Positions 36,086 to 45,912 of a stretch of 64,000 nucleotides of DNA are shown piece after piece. Numbering within the stretch: position 1 is the stretch's first letter; each line of letters begins with the position of its first letter. The notes under the pieces are model-generated. The model made no database searches and was not told the origin of the DNA. It saw only the letters and a program-made list of their open reading frames with translations. The DNA is taken from the NCBI GenBank assembly GCA_018873245.2, contig JAEMBT020000004.1, positions 7,109,073-7,173,072 on the forward strand. Direction: 5' to 3'. The stretch is from Archegozetes longisetosus. Taxonomy: Eukaryota > Arthropoda > Arachnida > Sarcoptiformes > Trhypochthoniidae. The translations under genes were made by a program, and so were the position numbers.

Positions 36086-36766
36086 CAAAGTTAATAGCTT
36101 GATCTCTTTAACTTTTTTCTTAACTCTTGTGCTGGACGAAGCAGTAAAAGGGAGAAACTGTCTGTCGCAGTTCGAGAGTTGGTCATAAGAAGTTAGGTCG
36201 TTGTTTTTTGTTGGAGCAAAAAACGAAAGTGGTATTCAACCGATTGAAATTCTGGTGCCGTTATCAACAGTGATAACTGAATCTGTTTGTCGCGACTCCA
36301 GTGTTGTGGTGGTTGATGGTAGTGTTATCGGATCGTGGTCAACGCAATTAAAGTGTGCCTCTTCACAGAGCGTAAAGGTAAGAACTCATTTTAATTAGCG
36401 TGCGCTTACTTGTTGATTTAGTTTAAGTTGAAGTAGTGTTCTAGAAACAAAATAAGAAAGAGTAGACTAACCCCTACCCGGAAACAGAGACTCAAACCCG
36501 CGCTAGATTCGGGAAGCCTCTCGGGGGTTATAGGGGAAATGACGGTCTCGTTAGAGGATGTACGGCGTGTTGTTAGTGATGCAGTAACAGGGGTTTAGGT
36601 ACTTTAGGAACCCTCAAGTTAGATAAATATGATGGCCGCATCAGTTGGGATGCGACCGAATGGATGGATGAGTATTGCGACTTATCCACAGTTAAAAATT
36701 GGACGGATACTAATCGTTTCCGCAATTTTGGCCATTTTTGACTAAGGATGCCAAAATTGGTACCGT
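36086..36766 (+). pseudogene. Leader and broken N-terminal gag
   Basis: After about 450 bases of leader, a gag-like N-terminal region (RISWDATEWMDEYCDLSTVK) can be read at about 36600-36740, but in a different frame from the main gag ORF, with a stop before it. The N-terminus of gag is thus disconnected by at least one frameshift. Confidence 0.55.
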
Positions 36767-38794
36767 TTGCATGTTGCAAAATCGGCTAGTCCTCCGAAAG
36801 ATTGGGCTGAACTGAAGAACGCGTTCCTTGAATATCACGTCCCCAAAGATAGGACCAATTATCTAAGGGAACAAATGATAGCAAGGAAGCAAAAACCTGG
36901 AGAAGATGTAATAAAATACATAACGCATAAACATTTATTATGCGTAGAAATGAACCCTTCAATGCCTTTTCCTGAAATGCTAAGCTATATTGTGGAGGGA
37001 ATGAGTCCTCAAATAAAAGCCACGATTATGCATAAAGACAACCCAAATATAGAAAAATTGAGAGAAAATGCCCACAATATAGAAGAGGGATTAAAAAAGG
37101 CAGGCAAACTTGAAATAGAATATAATCCAAACCAGCCGAATATTTCAAGTTATGAAGAGAGTTTTAAGTTTTTAACCGAGAAAATGAATCAATTATACGA
37201 TAAGTTTGAGGACTTACAAGATTTGCGAAGGGAAAGAAGACGTCCCTTCCAAGATAAAAGGTTCGATCGCTACGGTCGCCGCATAGTTGACCGGTCGCGA
37301 GACAATTCGCTAGATCGCTTTGCTAACGCTTCCCGAGACGATTCTCGGGAAAGATTTAGTAGCCGATCGCGGGACTCTTCTAGGGATAGATACTATAACC
37401 GAAGCGATTACAGACGTGAACCTTCATACGACAGTAATAGGGATAGATATAGGTCCGACTCGCGAGACCGGACTTACAACAAATTGAACGAACACCAATT
37501 GAGCTATAGATCTAACGCTAACAATAGAGATAGCGGAGAGCAGAACAAAAGTCCGAAGCATAAAAGAAGTTCACTTTACCCTAAAAAAAGAGTTGAGTTT
37601 GAAGTGGCTAGAAAAATTAATGACAGCCGTAATATTAATGGTGAAATAAAGTGCTTCGAGTGTCAAAAAATTGGACACTTTGTTCGCGATTGCCCTGAAC
37701 GCTATCGCAAATACAGGAATGAAGCATCGCGAAGATCCAATGCTATGGCAACACAGTCAGATAGCTTTGATAGCTATAGTGACAGCGACGATTTGATATA
37801 TCAAAAGGTTTTCATTAAGGGTAGACAAATAATCTCACTTATTGATTCAGGATTTGAAATATCACTCATAGACCTAAAGTTGGCTAAACAATTAGAACTG
37901 GAATTGAATGAATACGAAGGTAAGCCTATTAGGGCAGTGAATGGTTTACCAGTTAAGGTTGCTGGACAAGTGAACATAGAAGTAGTTTTAAGAAATCAAG
38001 GTCATGAAAAGAGGACTAAACTAACTCCAGCAGTTATTAGGGATTTTGATTTCAATCTCCTTCTCGGAAATGACTTTAACAAGTCAGCTAATATCTTGAT
38101 TGACTGTAAAAATAAGTCAGTTGTCTGGGAACCAGCGGTAGATAGTAAACAAAGTCTACTATCCACCCCTAAAGATACAGACGCAAGAGACAGAATACAC
38201 TTACTACACGACACTATTGTGGAAGCTAACGAAGCGTTTATGGCAAAGGTAAGCCCAAGTTGTAAAAAAACTAAAGGGGATTTCTCCTGTGTTGTTAAAA
38301 CCAACTCTAATCTCTTCAAAAAGAATAAACTATATGTAAAAGAATCAAAAGTTACTTTTAAAAACGGTAAAGCACACATCCCAATGTTTAACTGCAACTC
38401 GGAAAGAATAACTTTAGGCTGTGGAACAATTGTTGGTAATTACGATGTCAGACCTTCTGAGTCAAACAATGACGTTATGAAGACCATGGAGACCTCTGAC
38501 AGTGACATTCATAGTCATGAAGACTCCGAACTTGAAGAACCAGACTTCGTTGGGCCAACCGAATACGTTGATGAAGGCCAATCAATGTTTTTCAGTAGAA
38601 AGGATTATCTCGAACGTTCTTACCCTGATTTACTGCTGTGCGACTGGTTTGAAGACTTATGCCACTATTGCAATGACTTTGGACACAATCCAGAAGACTG
38701 TAAATACCGCATTAGATGGTATACTTCTGAAGCTTATCGTTGGAAAAAGATAGAGAAATTGAAGGATTTGACCTCTTCCGACAAGAATATTTAA
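36767..38794 (+). CDS. Gag with zinc knuckle and aspartic protease
   Basis: 675 codons. The N-terminal 150 residues are helical capsid-like (LREQMIARKQKPGEDVIKYI). Then follows a long Arg/Ser/Asp-rich spacer with repeated SRDxSRDR-like units. Next come a CCHC knuckle (CFECQKIGHFVRDC, about residue 296) and a retropepsin motif LIDSGFEISLIDLKLAK, where DSG replaces the usual DTG or DSG. A second CxxC-H-C cluster (CHYCNDFGHNPEDC) occurs near the end. The frame overlaps the next ORF (38740-38985) by 55 bases in the -1 frame, next to GGAAAAAG, a plausible slippage site. The Met start may be internal because gag sequence lies upstream in another frame. Confidence 0.88.
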   Translation: MHVAKSASPPKDWAELKNAFLEYHVPKDRTNYLREQMIARKQKPGEDVIKYITHKHLLCVEMNPSMPFPEMLSYIVEGMSPQIKATIMHKDNPNIEKLRENAHNIEEGLKKAGKLEIEYNPNQPNISSYEESFKFLTEKMNQLYDKFEDLQDLRRERRRPFQDKRFDRYGRRIVDRSRDNSLDRFANASRDDSRERFSSRSRDSSRDRYYNRSDYRREPSYDSNRDRYRSDSRDRTYNKLNEHQLSYRSNANNRDSGEQNKSPKHKRSSLYPKKRVEFEVARKINDSRNINGEIKCFECQKIGHFVRDCPERYRKYRNEASRRSNAMATQSDSFDSYSDSDDLIYQKVFIKGRQIISLIDSGFEISLIDLKLAKQLELELNEYEGKPIRAVNGLPVKVAGQVNIEVVLRNQGHEKRTKLTPAVIRDFDFNLLLGNDFNKSANILIDCKNKSVVWEPAVDSKQSLLSTPKDTDARDRIHLLHDTIVEANEAFMAKVSPSCKKTKGDFSCVVKTNSNLFKKNKLYVKESKVTFKNGKAHIPMFNCNSERITLGCGTIVGNYDVRPSESNNDVMKTMETSDSDIHSHEDSELEEPDFVGPTEYVDEGQSMFFSRKDYLERSYPDLLLCDWFEDLCHYCNDFGHNPEDCKYRIRWYTSEAYRWKKIEKLKDLTSSDKNI

Positions 38795-39911
38795 AAGAGA
38801 TCGCTAAGCAGAACTATGTCGCTGTTAATTTTGCTAGAATCGATCCCACTAGTAAGCAAACAAAGACGGTAATTAAGGGAACACAAGCCGATGAAACCGA
38901 CATAGGCAGAATAAAAATCAAGGATAGTTTTGTTAACATCAATCCTAAACTCTCGGTAGAGAAAGGACTAAACTGGAGAAATTAATATTAGAGTTTGAAA
39001 AGATTTTCGCTGATAAAGGGAGTTTAGGCAAATGTATTATAGATGAGCATACAATTGAGCTCATTGAACCAAACCAAAAACCTATCAAATGCCTTCCTTA
39101 CAAGTATGGACCAGCTTTAAGGGAAGAAATAAATAAACAGGTAAAAGAATGGCTTGACTTGGACATAATAGAGGAATGTAACAGCGCGTGGGCTTTCCCT
39201 GTAGTTCTGGTGGACAAAAAAACATTAGATAAGAATGGTAAACCGGAACGAAGAATGTGTATTGATTTAAGGAAGTTAAACAAGATTATAAAAGATGATG
39301 CTTTCCCCATCCCAGATGTTCAGGCCAGTATTGAAGCTATAGGTGATGCAAAAGTAACATCATTGTTAGATTATAAATATGGGTTCCTTCAGAAACTTAT
39401 AGCCGCTCCCTTTAGGGATATAGTTTCTTTTGTTACACAAGACGGGCAATATCGTCTGAAAAGAATGTGCTTTGGTATGAAAACCGCCCCAAGCTCGCTC
39501 ATGAGAACACAATATAAAATATTTGAAGGCCTAATAAATAAAATGATTGTTCTCTATTTCGATGATGACTTGATCTTTAGTAAGAGCCACGATGACCATT
39601 TTGAACATCTGCGTGTAGTATTCGAAAGAATACTTAAGTCTGGAATGACCTTAAAACCTGAGAAATGCTTTTTCTTTCAAGATGAAGTAAATTTCTTAGG
39701 ATTCAAAATATCTGAAAAAGGAGTCGAACCTGACCCTGAAAAGGTAAGCGCGATAATGAGATTCCCAAAACCCGAAAATCTACGCCATGTGAGATCTTTT
39801 GTTGGTTTAGCAGGGTTTTATAGAAGGCATGTAAAAATTTCGCAAAAATTGCTGAACCGCTTACCCGTCTCACGAAAAGGAACACAACCCATACGCGAAC
39901 AATATTCATAA
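38740..39911 (+). pseudogene. Reverse transcriptase region in two shifted frames
   Basis: A short frame (38740-38985) and a longer one (open from about 38974, ATG 39159, stop at 39911) carry the start of pol. The second has Gypsy reverse transcriptase motifs: SAWAFPVVLVDKK, MCIDLRKLNK, FGMKTAPSSLMR and the catalytic LYFDDDLIFSK, where YFDD is the usual YxDD. FLGFKISEKGVEPDPEKV and FVGLAGFYRRH follow. A frame change at about 38980 and another after 39850 separate it from neighbours, so a full-length polyprotein is not encoded. Confidence 0.85.
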
Positions 39912-40065
39912 GAATAACTCTAAACAGAATAGAAAACAATCTCTTTCAGAGAAAACCAGACCTATTGTATGGGGACCCGATCAACAAAAGGCTTTCGATG
40001 ACCTTAAGAAAGCCATCTGTACAGCTCCAGTATTAGTACACTTTAACAATAAGTTACCTATAGAA

Positions 40066-42846
40066 GTGCACACAGATGGATCTTTGACTGGAGTCGGTGG
40101 AGTCCTGTATCATAAAATTAACGACCAATTGCACCCGTTTTGCTTTCAAAGTTGGCTGTTGCATAATTCTGAAAAGAATTATTCAATATCGGAAATTGAA
40201 TGCCTTGCCATTGTAAAGGTTACTGTGAAATGTCAACAATACCTTCTGGGAACTAAATTTGTTATTGTTACTGACCATATGGCATTGCAGTGGATGTCGG
40301 AAAAGAAGTCAATGAATAATAGACTTACCAGATGGTCATTACACCTACAGGGCTTCGACTATGAAATCCGACATAGAAGCGGCAAATTGAATGTTGACGC
40401 TGACGCATTGAGTAGATATCCTGTCCATGATCCTGAATTATTAGACGATAACATCGAGAAACATTGTCTTGCCGCTGTCAGCATAACTAGTAGTAACCAG
40501 CGATCATTGAATCAGGATTTGCCTGAATTACAGTCGAACGACTACCATTTCAGCAAGATTTACGGAATGATTAAAAACTCAATGGGACGCATCGATACAT
40601 ATATTTTTAACAACTATGTCATTTATGACGAAATCCTATACAAAAAGGTTAAGATTGGAAATGAAAACAAACTCGCCCTTTGTTTGCCACTAGCGCTAAG
40701 ATTAGAAACATTATACTCATATCACGATGACCCTATAAGTGGATCACATCTTGGGATAAATAAGACTACCGATAAAATCATGAGCCGGTTCTATTGGCCT
40801 GGAATGAGAAAAGATATAGAAGAGTATGTTAAGAGCTGCAACGCATGCCAGTCAAAAAAGAAACCTCTTCTACCACCTGCTGGGTTTATGATCCCTATTA
40901 CCAAAGAACAGCCGTTTGATATGATTGGCTGTGACTTTTTAGGCAGATTCAGACTGTCAAGCGCTGGAAATACGTATATTATAGTAGCTACTGACTATTT
41001 CACTAAGTGGGCTGTCTGCAAGGCTATCAAGGCAGCTACAAAGGAAATAGCAGCCGATTTTATAATCGATGAGATAATCTGCAAATATGGTGCTCCAAAA
41101 ATGCTTTTAACAGACAGAGGCGTGCAATTTCGTGCACGTTTCAGCCAAGCAATTTATGAAAGACTGGCTGTTAAACATGTAACTACTACTAGCTATCACG
41201 CACAATGTAACGGTCTAGCCGAAAAATATAACCAAACTCTAATCAATATGCTAGCAGCATATTGCGATAAGAAACAAGAGTTGTGGGACGAAGGATTACA
41301 ATGGGTTACTTTTGGATATAACACTAGTATTAATCCTAGTACAGGTTTCTCACCTTTTCGCTTACTTTATGGAAGGGAGCCTATTCTACCTCCCGACCGA
41401 GTTCTGCCTGTTATGCAAACTGGAATTCCAACTGAAGACAATTATATGACAAGTCTAGAAAAAGGCTTAGAGGTTATGCATAGCATAGTCAGAACAAATC
41501 TGGAAAAAGCAGCGAGCCGAAATAAAAGATTCTACGACAAAAGACATAGAAATGTCTCCTACAAAGAAGGGGATAAGGTATTAGTGCACTACCCCACTAG
41601 AATAGTAGGTAAATCACAAAAGCTTTTGAATCCATACCACGGAGTCTTTACCATAACAAAAGTCTATCCAAATGGGGTCAACTATGAAATAGAAGGTATT
41701 GTAAACGGAAAAAAGGTCTTAATCGATTGTGTACACATCAGTAGACTCAAACCATACTTCGACCGAGACAAGCTTATCTCTCGTTTTGAAGACATTGAAA
41801 ATAAGGGAGATAACTCTGAAAGTTCTCCCACAGAAAGTCCTGTCACTATGCCCTCAGGTGACGAAGATATGAACAATAGAACACAAGAGTCCTCAACCGA
41901 ATTATATGATTACGAGATAGAGGATCCCAAGCGCAGTCCTATTGTTGAGGAAACTAACCACCCCTCAAGCTATGAACCCAGTCCGCGCGAAACATTAAGA
42001 CGTTCCCAACGAGCAAGAAAGCCACGAGCTATATTCGACTTAATTACATTGTCTTTATTAACCTGTCTATGCTCAATTAGTATTGCCTCAGCGGCCCTAC
42101 AACGGCGCAACCCTATAATCTGGCGTGAATCGGATAAACCTGTAATAGCAGGTATAAACCGCATCATGATCAATACCCGATATGAAAGCCCTTGCCTTAT
42201 ATTCCTTGAACCTACATTTATCCCATATAAAAACCAAGAACTAAAAGAATGGTGCGATCACCAATTTAGAATAAGCTTTGTAGACCCTTTACGAAGGTTC
42301 TGTAAAAATCCATATCACATGACCATATCGGAAGTATCATTGAAGAGACAAAAAAGGCTCGCGTTATTAGCTGTAGGGATAATAGCAGTGTTCGCAATTG
42401 CTGTTACTACGACAGTAGGGTTGATAACGCATGCTATATCGGAAAATAAGGTTAATAAGGAAAATATAGACATTCTTAAAAACAAACAGCAGGAGATGCT
42501 CCAAAAACTAGCGCAAATAGAAGGTAACGAAATGAGAGTGAAAAAAATCATATCCTTGTTACAAGATCAGATTGATGGAATTGGTGAGCAAGTAAGGGGT
42601 ATTTCAAATTCACTCAGAATACTCCAACAATCCCTTCCTTCGTTCATGATACACGTTTCGAATCTCGCAGCCCGCCTGGCTCTAGTGCACGAAAAATTAA
42701 ATGACATCTCCCACAGATGGAAGTTGAATATGATTGATGAAAAACTGCTGGATGTCATGAATTTTTCCTTGCCCTGCGCTCCAGAATGTGACCTCAAATA
42801 TGCAGAACCCGAGACTGCTCGCTCAATGAAGAAAAGCAAATGCTGA
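40066..42846 (+). CDS. RNase H and integrase, read through into env-like module 1
   Basis: 926 codons. RNase H comes first (HTDGSLTGVGGVLYH, SEIECLAIV, VTDHMALQWM, DADALSR). The integrase follows: a zinc HHCC module (HDDPISGSHLGINKTT, CNACQSKKK) and a DDE core with Asp in FDMIGCDFLGRF, Asp in LLTDRGVQF and Glu in NGLAEKYNQT. The C-terminal region has GDKVLVHYPTR. From about 42030 the same frame changes character: a hydrophobic signal-like segment (ITLSLLTCLCSISIASA), a Cys-containing ectodomain, a basic site KRQKR near 42350, a hydrophobic stretch and heptad-like helix. That is the layout of a class I membrane glycoprotein. Having pol and env in one frame without a break is unusual. Confidence 0.88.
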   Translation: MHTDGSLTGVGGVLYHKINDQLHPFCFQSWLLHNSEKNYSISEIECLAIVKVTVKCQQYLLGTKFVIVTDHMALQWMSEKKSMNNRLTRWSLHLQGFDYEIRHRSGKLNVDADALSRYPVHDPELLDDNIEKHCLAAVSITSSNQRSLNQDLPELQSNDYHFSKIYGMIKNSMGRIDTYIFNNYVIYDEILYKKVKIGNENKLALCLPLALRLETLYSYHDDPISGSHLGINKTTDKIMSRFYWPGMRKDIEEYVKSCNACQSKKKPLLPPAGFMIPITKEQPFDMIGCDFLGRFRLSSAGNTYIIVATDYFTKWAVCKAIKAATKEIAADFIIDEIICKYGAPKMLLTDRGVQFRARFSQAIYERLAVKHVTTTSYHAQCNGLAEKYNQTLINMLAAYCDKKQELWDEGLQWVTFGYNTSINPSTGFSPFRLLYGREPILPPDRVLPVMQTGIPTEDNYMTSLEKGLEVMHSIVRTNLEKAASRNKRFYDKRHRNVSYKEGDKVLVHYPTRIVGKSQKLLNPYHGVFTITKVYPNGVNYEIEGIVNGKKVLIDCVHISRLKPYFDRDKLISRFEDIENKGDNSESSPTESPVTMPSGDEDMNNRTQESSTELYDYEIEDPKRSPIVEETNHPSSYEPSPRETLRRSQRARKPRAIFDLITLSLLTCLCSISIASAALQRRNPIIWRESDKPVIAGINRIMINTRYESPCLIFLEPTFIPYKNQELKEWCDHQFRISFVDPLRRFCKNPYHMTISEVSLKRQKRLALLAVGIIAVFAIAVTTTVGLITHAISENKVNKENIDILKNKQQEMLQKLAQIEGNEMRVKKIISLLQDQIDGIGEQVRGISNSLRILQQSLPSFMIHVSNLAARLALVHEKLNDISHRWKLNMIDEKLLDVMNFSLPCAPECDLKYAEPETARSMKKSKC

Positions 42847-44057
42847 CCATAATATTCGATGTCAAAAGTACCCGAAAGAATGCTGCTCTAATGAAAGCAG
42901 ATCCTTTCATTATCTATTCTAAAAAGGACAACAGTTCCACTCTATGCCCCATACACTACTCCGGTGCTAAGAGCATCATATATGACAAAGACTCTGACTG
43001 TGTCATAGCCCTACCTACCTCTGAAGATACAGTTCAAAACGTGGTCATCGCTTCTAATTTTGACTCTTGCGAAAACCATCTCCATACTAATATAACCGAA
43101 AAATATTGGAAGGCTGAGAGGTGTGACAATAAACATCGATTGACCATCGAAGACATAGTTCAAATCAAATCCGTTGGTGACAATAATTACATATATTGTG
43201 ATAATTTCGACATCAAAGTTTATAACAGGACTATAAAGTGCCCATCATATGTCTTCGCTTTGCCCGCAACAGCCTCCTTCAGCATAGATACTTTACATTA
43301 TGATGCTAAGCAAGTTTTGCTAGAATCGGAAATAGATATGACAGCCGCACTCTCTACCCGCATCAATGTGCATTTGATGCCAGACCTTCATAACTTTGAT
43401 TTCGAATCCCTTGCAAAACAAGTCAAGCAAGAAATGGATAGAATCGAATTCCAACTCCCAAATCAAATGTTCAGTGCTAATTCTTCTCTTAGAACCCTAG
43501 ATTACATATATGGATCCGGTAGCTTAATTGCTTTGATAGCAATTGTATTTTATCTTATTAGAAGACGTTGGAAATGCACTTCCCACCCAGAATCAGGCTC
43601 TGACCCCGAATCCGAAGAAACATTAGAATTGACAGAGTTAGATGCACAGGAAAGCCCTAAAAGCTCTAAGAGGGGAACGAAACGAACTAAATTTAAAAAA
43701 CCAAATCATACGTTACTGATGGCTAGTATTATATTCCTAGTAGCACCTCTAGGGGAAAGTAAACCCTTGGATGATATTATCATTCTGAATTTTCAGTTTG
43801 ATTCCCCTTGCTCTCAATTAGCTAATAAAAATTACACCTTATTGGAAATTAGTTGGTGTACCAACAAGTTCAATGAAACATTCCTCGATCCTGTCAGTGA
43901 ATTTTGCAAGACCCCCACATATGTTCAAGCTATTCATAAAAACCTTTTTATCCGAGAACCAAAAGTGATCAAAAGAGATCTACACTTCTCCCACATAAAT
44001 CAAGACCTCTCAAATGTTATGCCAGCTCCCGTAATAGCTAATGAGTGGAAAAACTAG
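42840..44057 (+). CDS. Env-like module 1 distal part and module 2 proximal part
   Basis: 405 codons, overlapping the previous frame by 7 bases. It starts with an ectodomain containing several Cys and N-glycosylation-type sites (NITE, NRT, NSS). A transmembrane span follows (SLIALIAIVFYLI, about 43510-43560), then a basic-acidic tail. A second signal-like hydrophobic segment (TLLMASIIFLVAPLG, about 43710) starts a new ectodomain with the same Cys spacing as module 1 (SPC, then a Trp-Cys, then DP...FCK). The overlap and frame change at 42840 suggest a frameshift in an older env gene. Confidence 0.7.
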   Translation: MLTIIFDVKSTRKNAALMKADPFIIYSKKDNSSTLCPIHYSGAKSIIYDKDSDCVIALPTSEDTVQNVVIASNFDSCENHLHTNITEKYWKAERCDNKHRLTIEDIVQIKSVGDNNYIYCDNFDIKVYNRTIKCPSYVFALPATASFSIDTLHYDAKQVLLESEIDMTAALSTRINVHLMPDLHNFDFESLAKQVKQEMDRIEFQLPNQMFSANSSLRTLDYIYGSGSLIALIAIVFYLIRRRWKCTSHPESGSDPESEETLELTELDAQESPKSSKRGTKRTKFKKPNHTLLMASIIFLVAPLGESKPLDDIIILNFQFDSPCSQLANKNYTLLEISWCTNKFNETFLDPVSEFCKTPTYVQAIHKNLFIREPKVIKRDLHFSHINQDLSNVMPAPVIANEWKN

Positions 44058-44509
44058 ACATGGCTTCTGTAGCCGCCTCTCTCACTATGATAAAGAACAC
44101 TATTAACACAATAGGAGTAAAATGGCTCAAGGGGGAATTGGACGAACAGTTTGTCAATTCTCCTCATATTTCCTTACAGCTACCTAACAATAATAAGTTA
44201 TCACATTATGAACCCTTCTCTTGTTTCTTGGATAAAGAATGTAAAACACTAAGACTCGAACTTAAGCTCAAACAAGGAATAGAACCTGTGACCAAAATAA
44301 CAGGTTGGAAGAACTCAGAAGATATCTTGAGTTTGACTATTATCTTACTTTTGGTTTTTATAGTCCTACTTGTTAAAAAGCTAAGAAGCGTAATAAGGCA
44401 AAGGGAGTGGGCATTCAAGCACGTATTCGTTAGTGCCAGATCCCCAATGCCCTTAAGCGAAGGGGAACTTTTAGCCCCACCACCCTATCCTTCAGTAGAC
44501 CCAGTCTAA
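44045..44509 (+). CDS. Env-like module 2 distal part with PPPY tail
   Basis: 154 codons from a GTG or the following internal ATG at 44060, overlapping the previous frame. It has a short ectodomain and a strong membrane span (LSLTIILLLVFIVLLVKKL, about 44330-44385). The cytoplasmic tail ends in APPPYPSVDPV. PPPY is a late-domain-type motif that binds NEDD4-family ubiquitin ligases in retroviruses, though it usually sits in Gag. No basic cleavage site or fusion-peptide-like segment is seen in this module. Confidence 0.65.
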   Translation: MEKLDMASVAASLTMIKNTINTIGVKWLKGELDEQFVNSPHISLQLPNNNKLSHYEPFSCFLDKECKTLRLELKLKQGIEPVTKITGWKNSEDILSLTIILLLVFIVLLVKKLRSVIRQREWAFKHVFVSARSPMPLSEGELLAPPPYPSVDPV

Positions 44510-45003
44510 CTATGTAAATGCAATGCTTATATAATGTTTTACTATCTATTCTCACTCTTACAACTATTACAAAAACAAAGATAAAAAATCTAAGTAATTC
44601 AATTATGTAATCACTATTATCACAATTATTACCGTAACTTTAAATTATCATCATATAATATAATCTACCGTATATACTATAATATTCCATAAGAGAGTGC
44701 GATCAAATCTTCGAAGGAGAGCCCCTCGAACTGACTTTCACATGAATTGTCAAAAACGTTGAGCCTTATACAGGAGAACGTCTCTTTTGTTGGGCGAGAT
44801 ATGGACAAATGTCCCATAACTCCGTGTTTCACACAGGCAACCCAAAAAAGAGTTTGTTAGAGGGAATGCTCAATAAATCACCTCTGCTTTCAAGTAAATG
44901 TGACAAACATAATTAGCGGGGCATTAAAATCGCAACTCCGAATAGACCACTGAAAAATAAACAAAACAAAAAATTAAAAAAAAATTCCTTAATCTTTAAC
45001 ATG

Positions 45004-45670
45004 CTATAACTTTTAACTTACTCATCAGGGGTAATTGTAACTTGTATATTCTGAATCTTCATTCTTTTCTCTATCAAAACGATATAAAACATTCTTAGTT
45101 TTTTCCTTACCCAAGATACTTAAATTGAGATAATGATAGGCCCACAACAGGAATTCTTTAAAAATTCAAGACTTTAAACTGCTATAACTCTTAAACTGCA
45201 TGTCGGAAGAGGTTGTAACTCACCTAATCTGATTCCTCATTCTTTTCTCTGTCGGAATTATATAAAATATTCATAGGTTGTCCCCTACCCAAGGAACTTA
45301 AACTAAGAAAATGATAGGTCTATAATGGGGAATGCATGAAAATTCGAATCTTGGAAATACTATAACTTTTAGATTACTCAGCGGGGGTTAATGTAACTCA
45401 TATATCCGAATTCTTCATTCTTTTCTCTATCAAAATAATATAAAATACTCATAGTTGTCCCCTACCCAAGATATTTAATTTTTGGAAGATGATGAGCCTT
45501 CCTCGTAATTAGAACCCCTCGTAAACACAAAATTTTTGAACTACTATAACTTTAAAACTACTCTCTGGTGATTGATGAACCACACAAATACTCAATCCTC
45601 ATTAAATGCTCCATCAGAAAAAGGCCCTATATGTATAGGTTTGCTCCTGCCCAGACCCCCAAAATGACCT
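45004..45670. repeat. Tandem repeat of about 178 bp, four diverged units
   Basis: Units start with CTATAACT at 45004, 45182, 45360 and 45544 (spacing 178, 178 and 184). Shared words inside each unit include CTCATTCTTTTCTCT, TATAAAA.ATTC and CCC.TACCCAAG. The fourth unit is the most diverged. The array sits between env and the antisense gene of the LTR element. Flanking bases 44510-45003 and 45671-45912 hold no ORF. Confidence 0.85.
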
Positions 45671-45912
45671 TTCAAAGTGCTTGATATTGAATTCAATACT
45701 CCTCCCGTTGTCCAAACTCTTATACTGAACTTCCTTACATATCACACACTTAATCTTTCTTTTCGAAATATTAATAAGAAGGTAAGTAAATTGTAAACAA
45801 GAAACTTAATATAAAAAAACTCAATTTTATTGAATCTCTTTGATGTGTCATACATATTCAGAAATTAATAATTTAACATAAAATTATAAAAAGATTATTT
45901 AGTCTATTTTCG

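Noticed and set aside
36201-36398. 65-codon frame in the retroelement leader
   Set aside because: Not similar to gag and located in the leader before the gag N-terminal remnant; probably non-coding.
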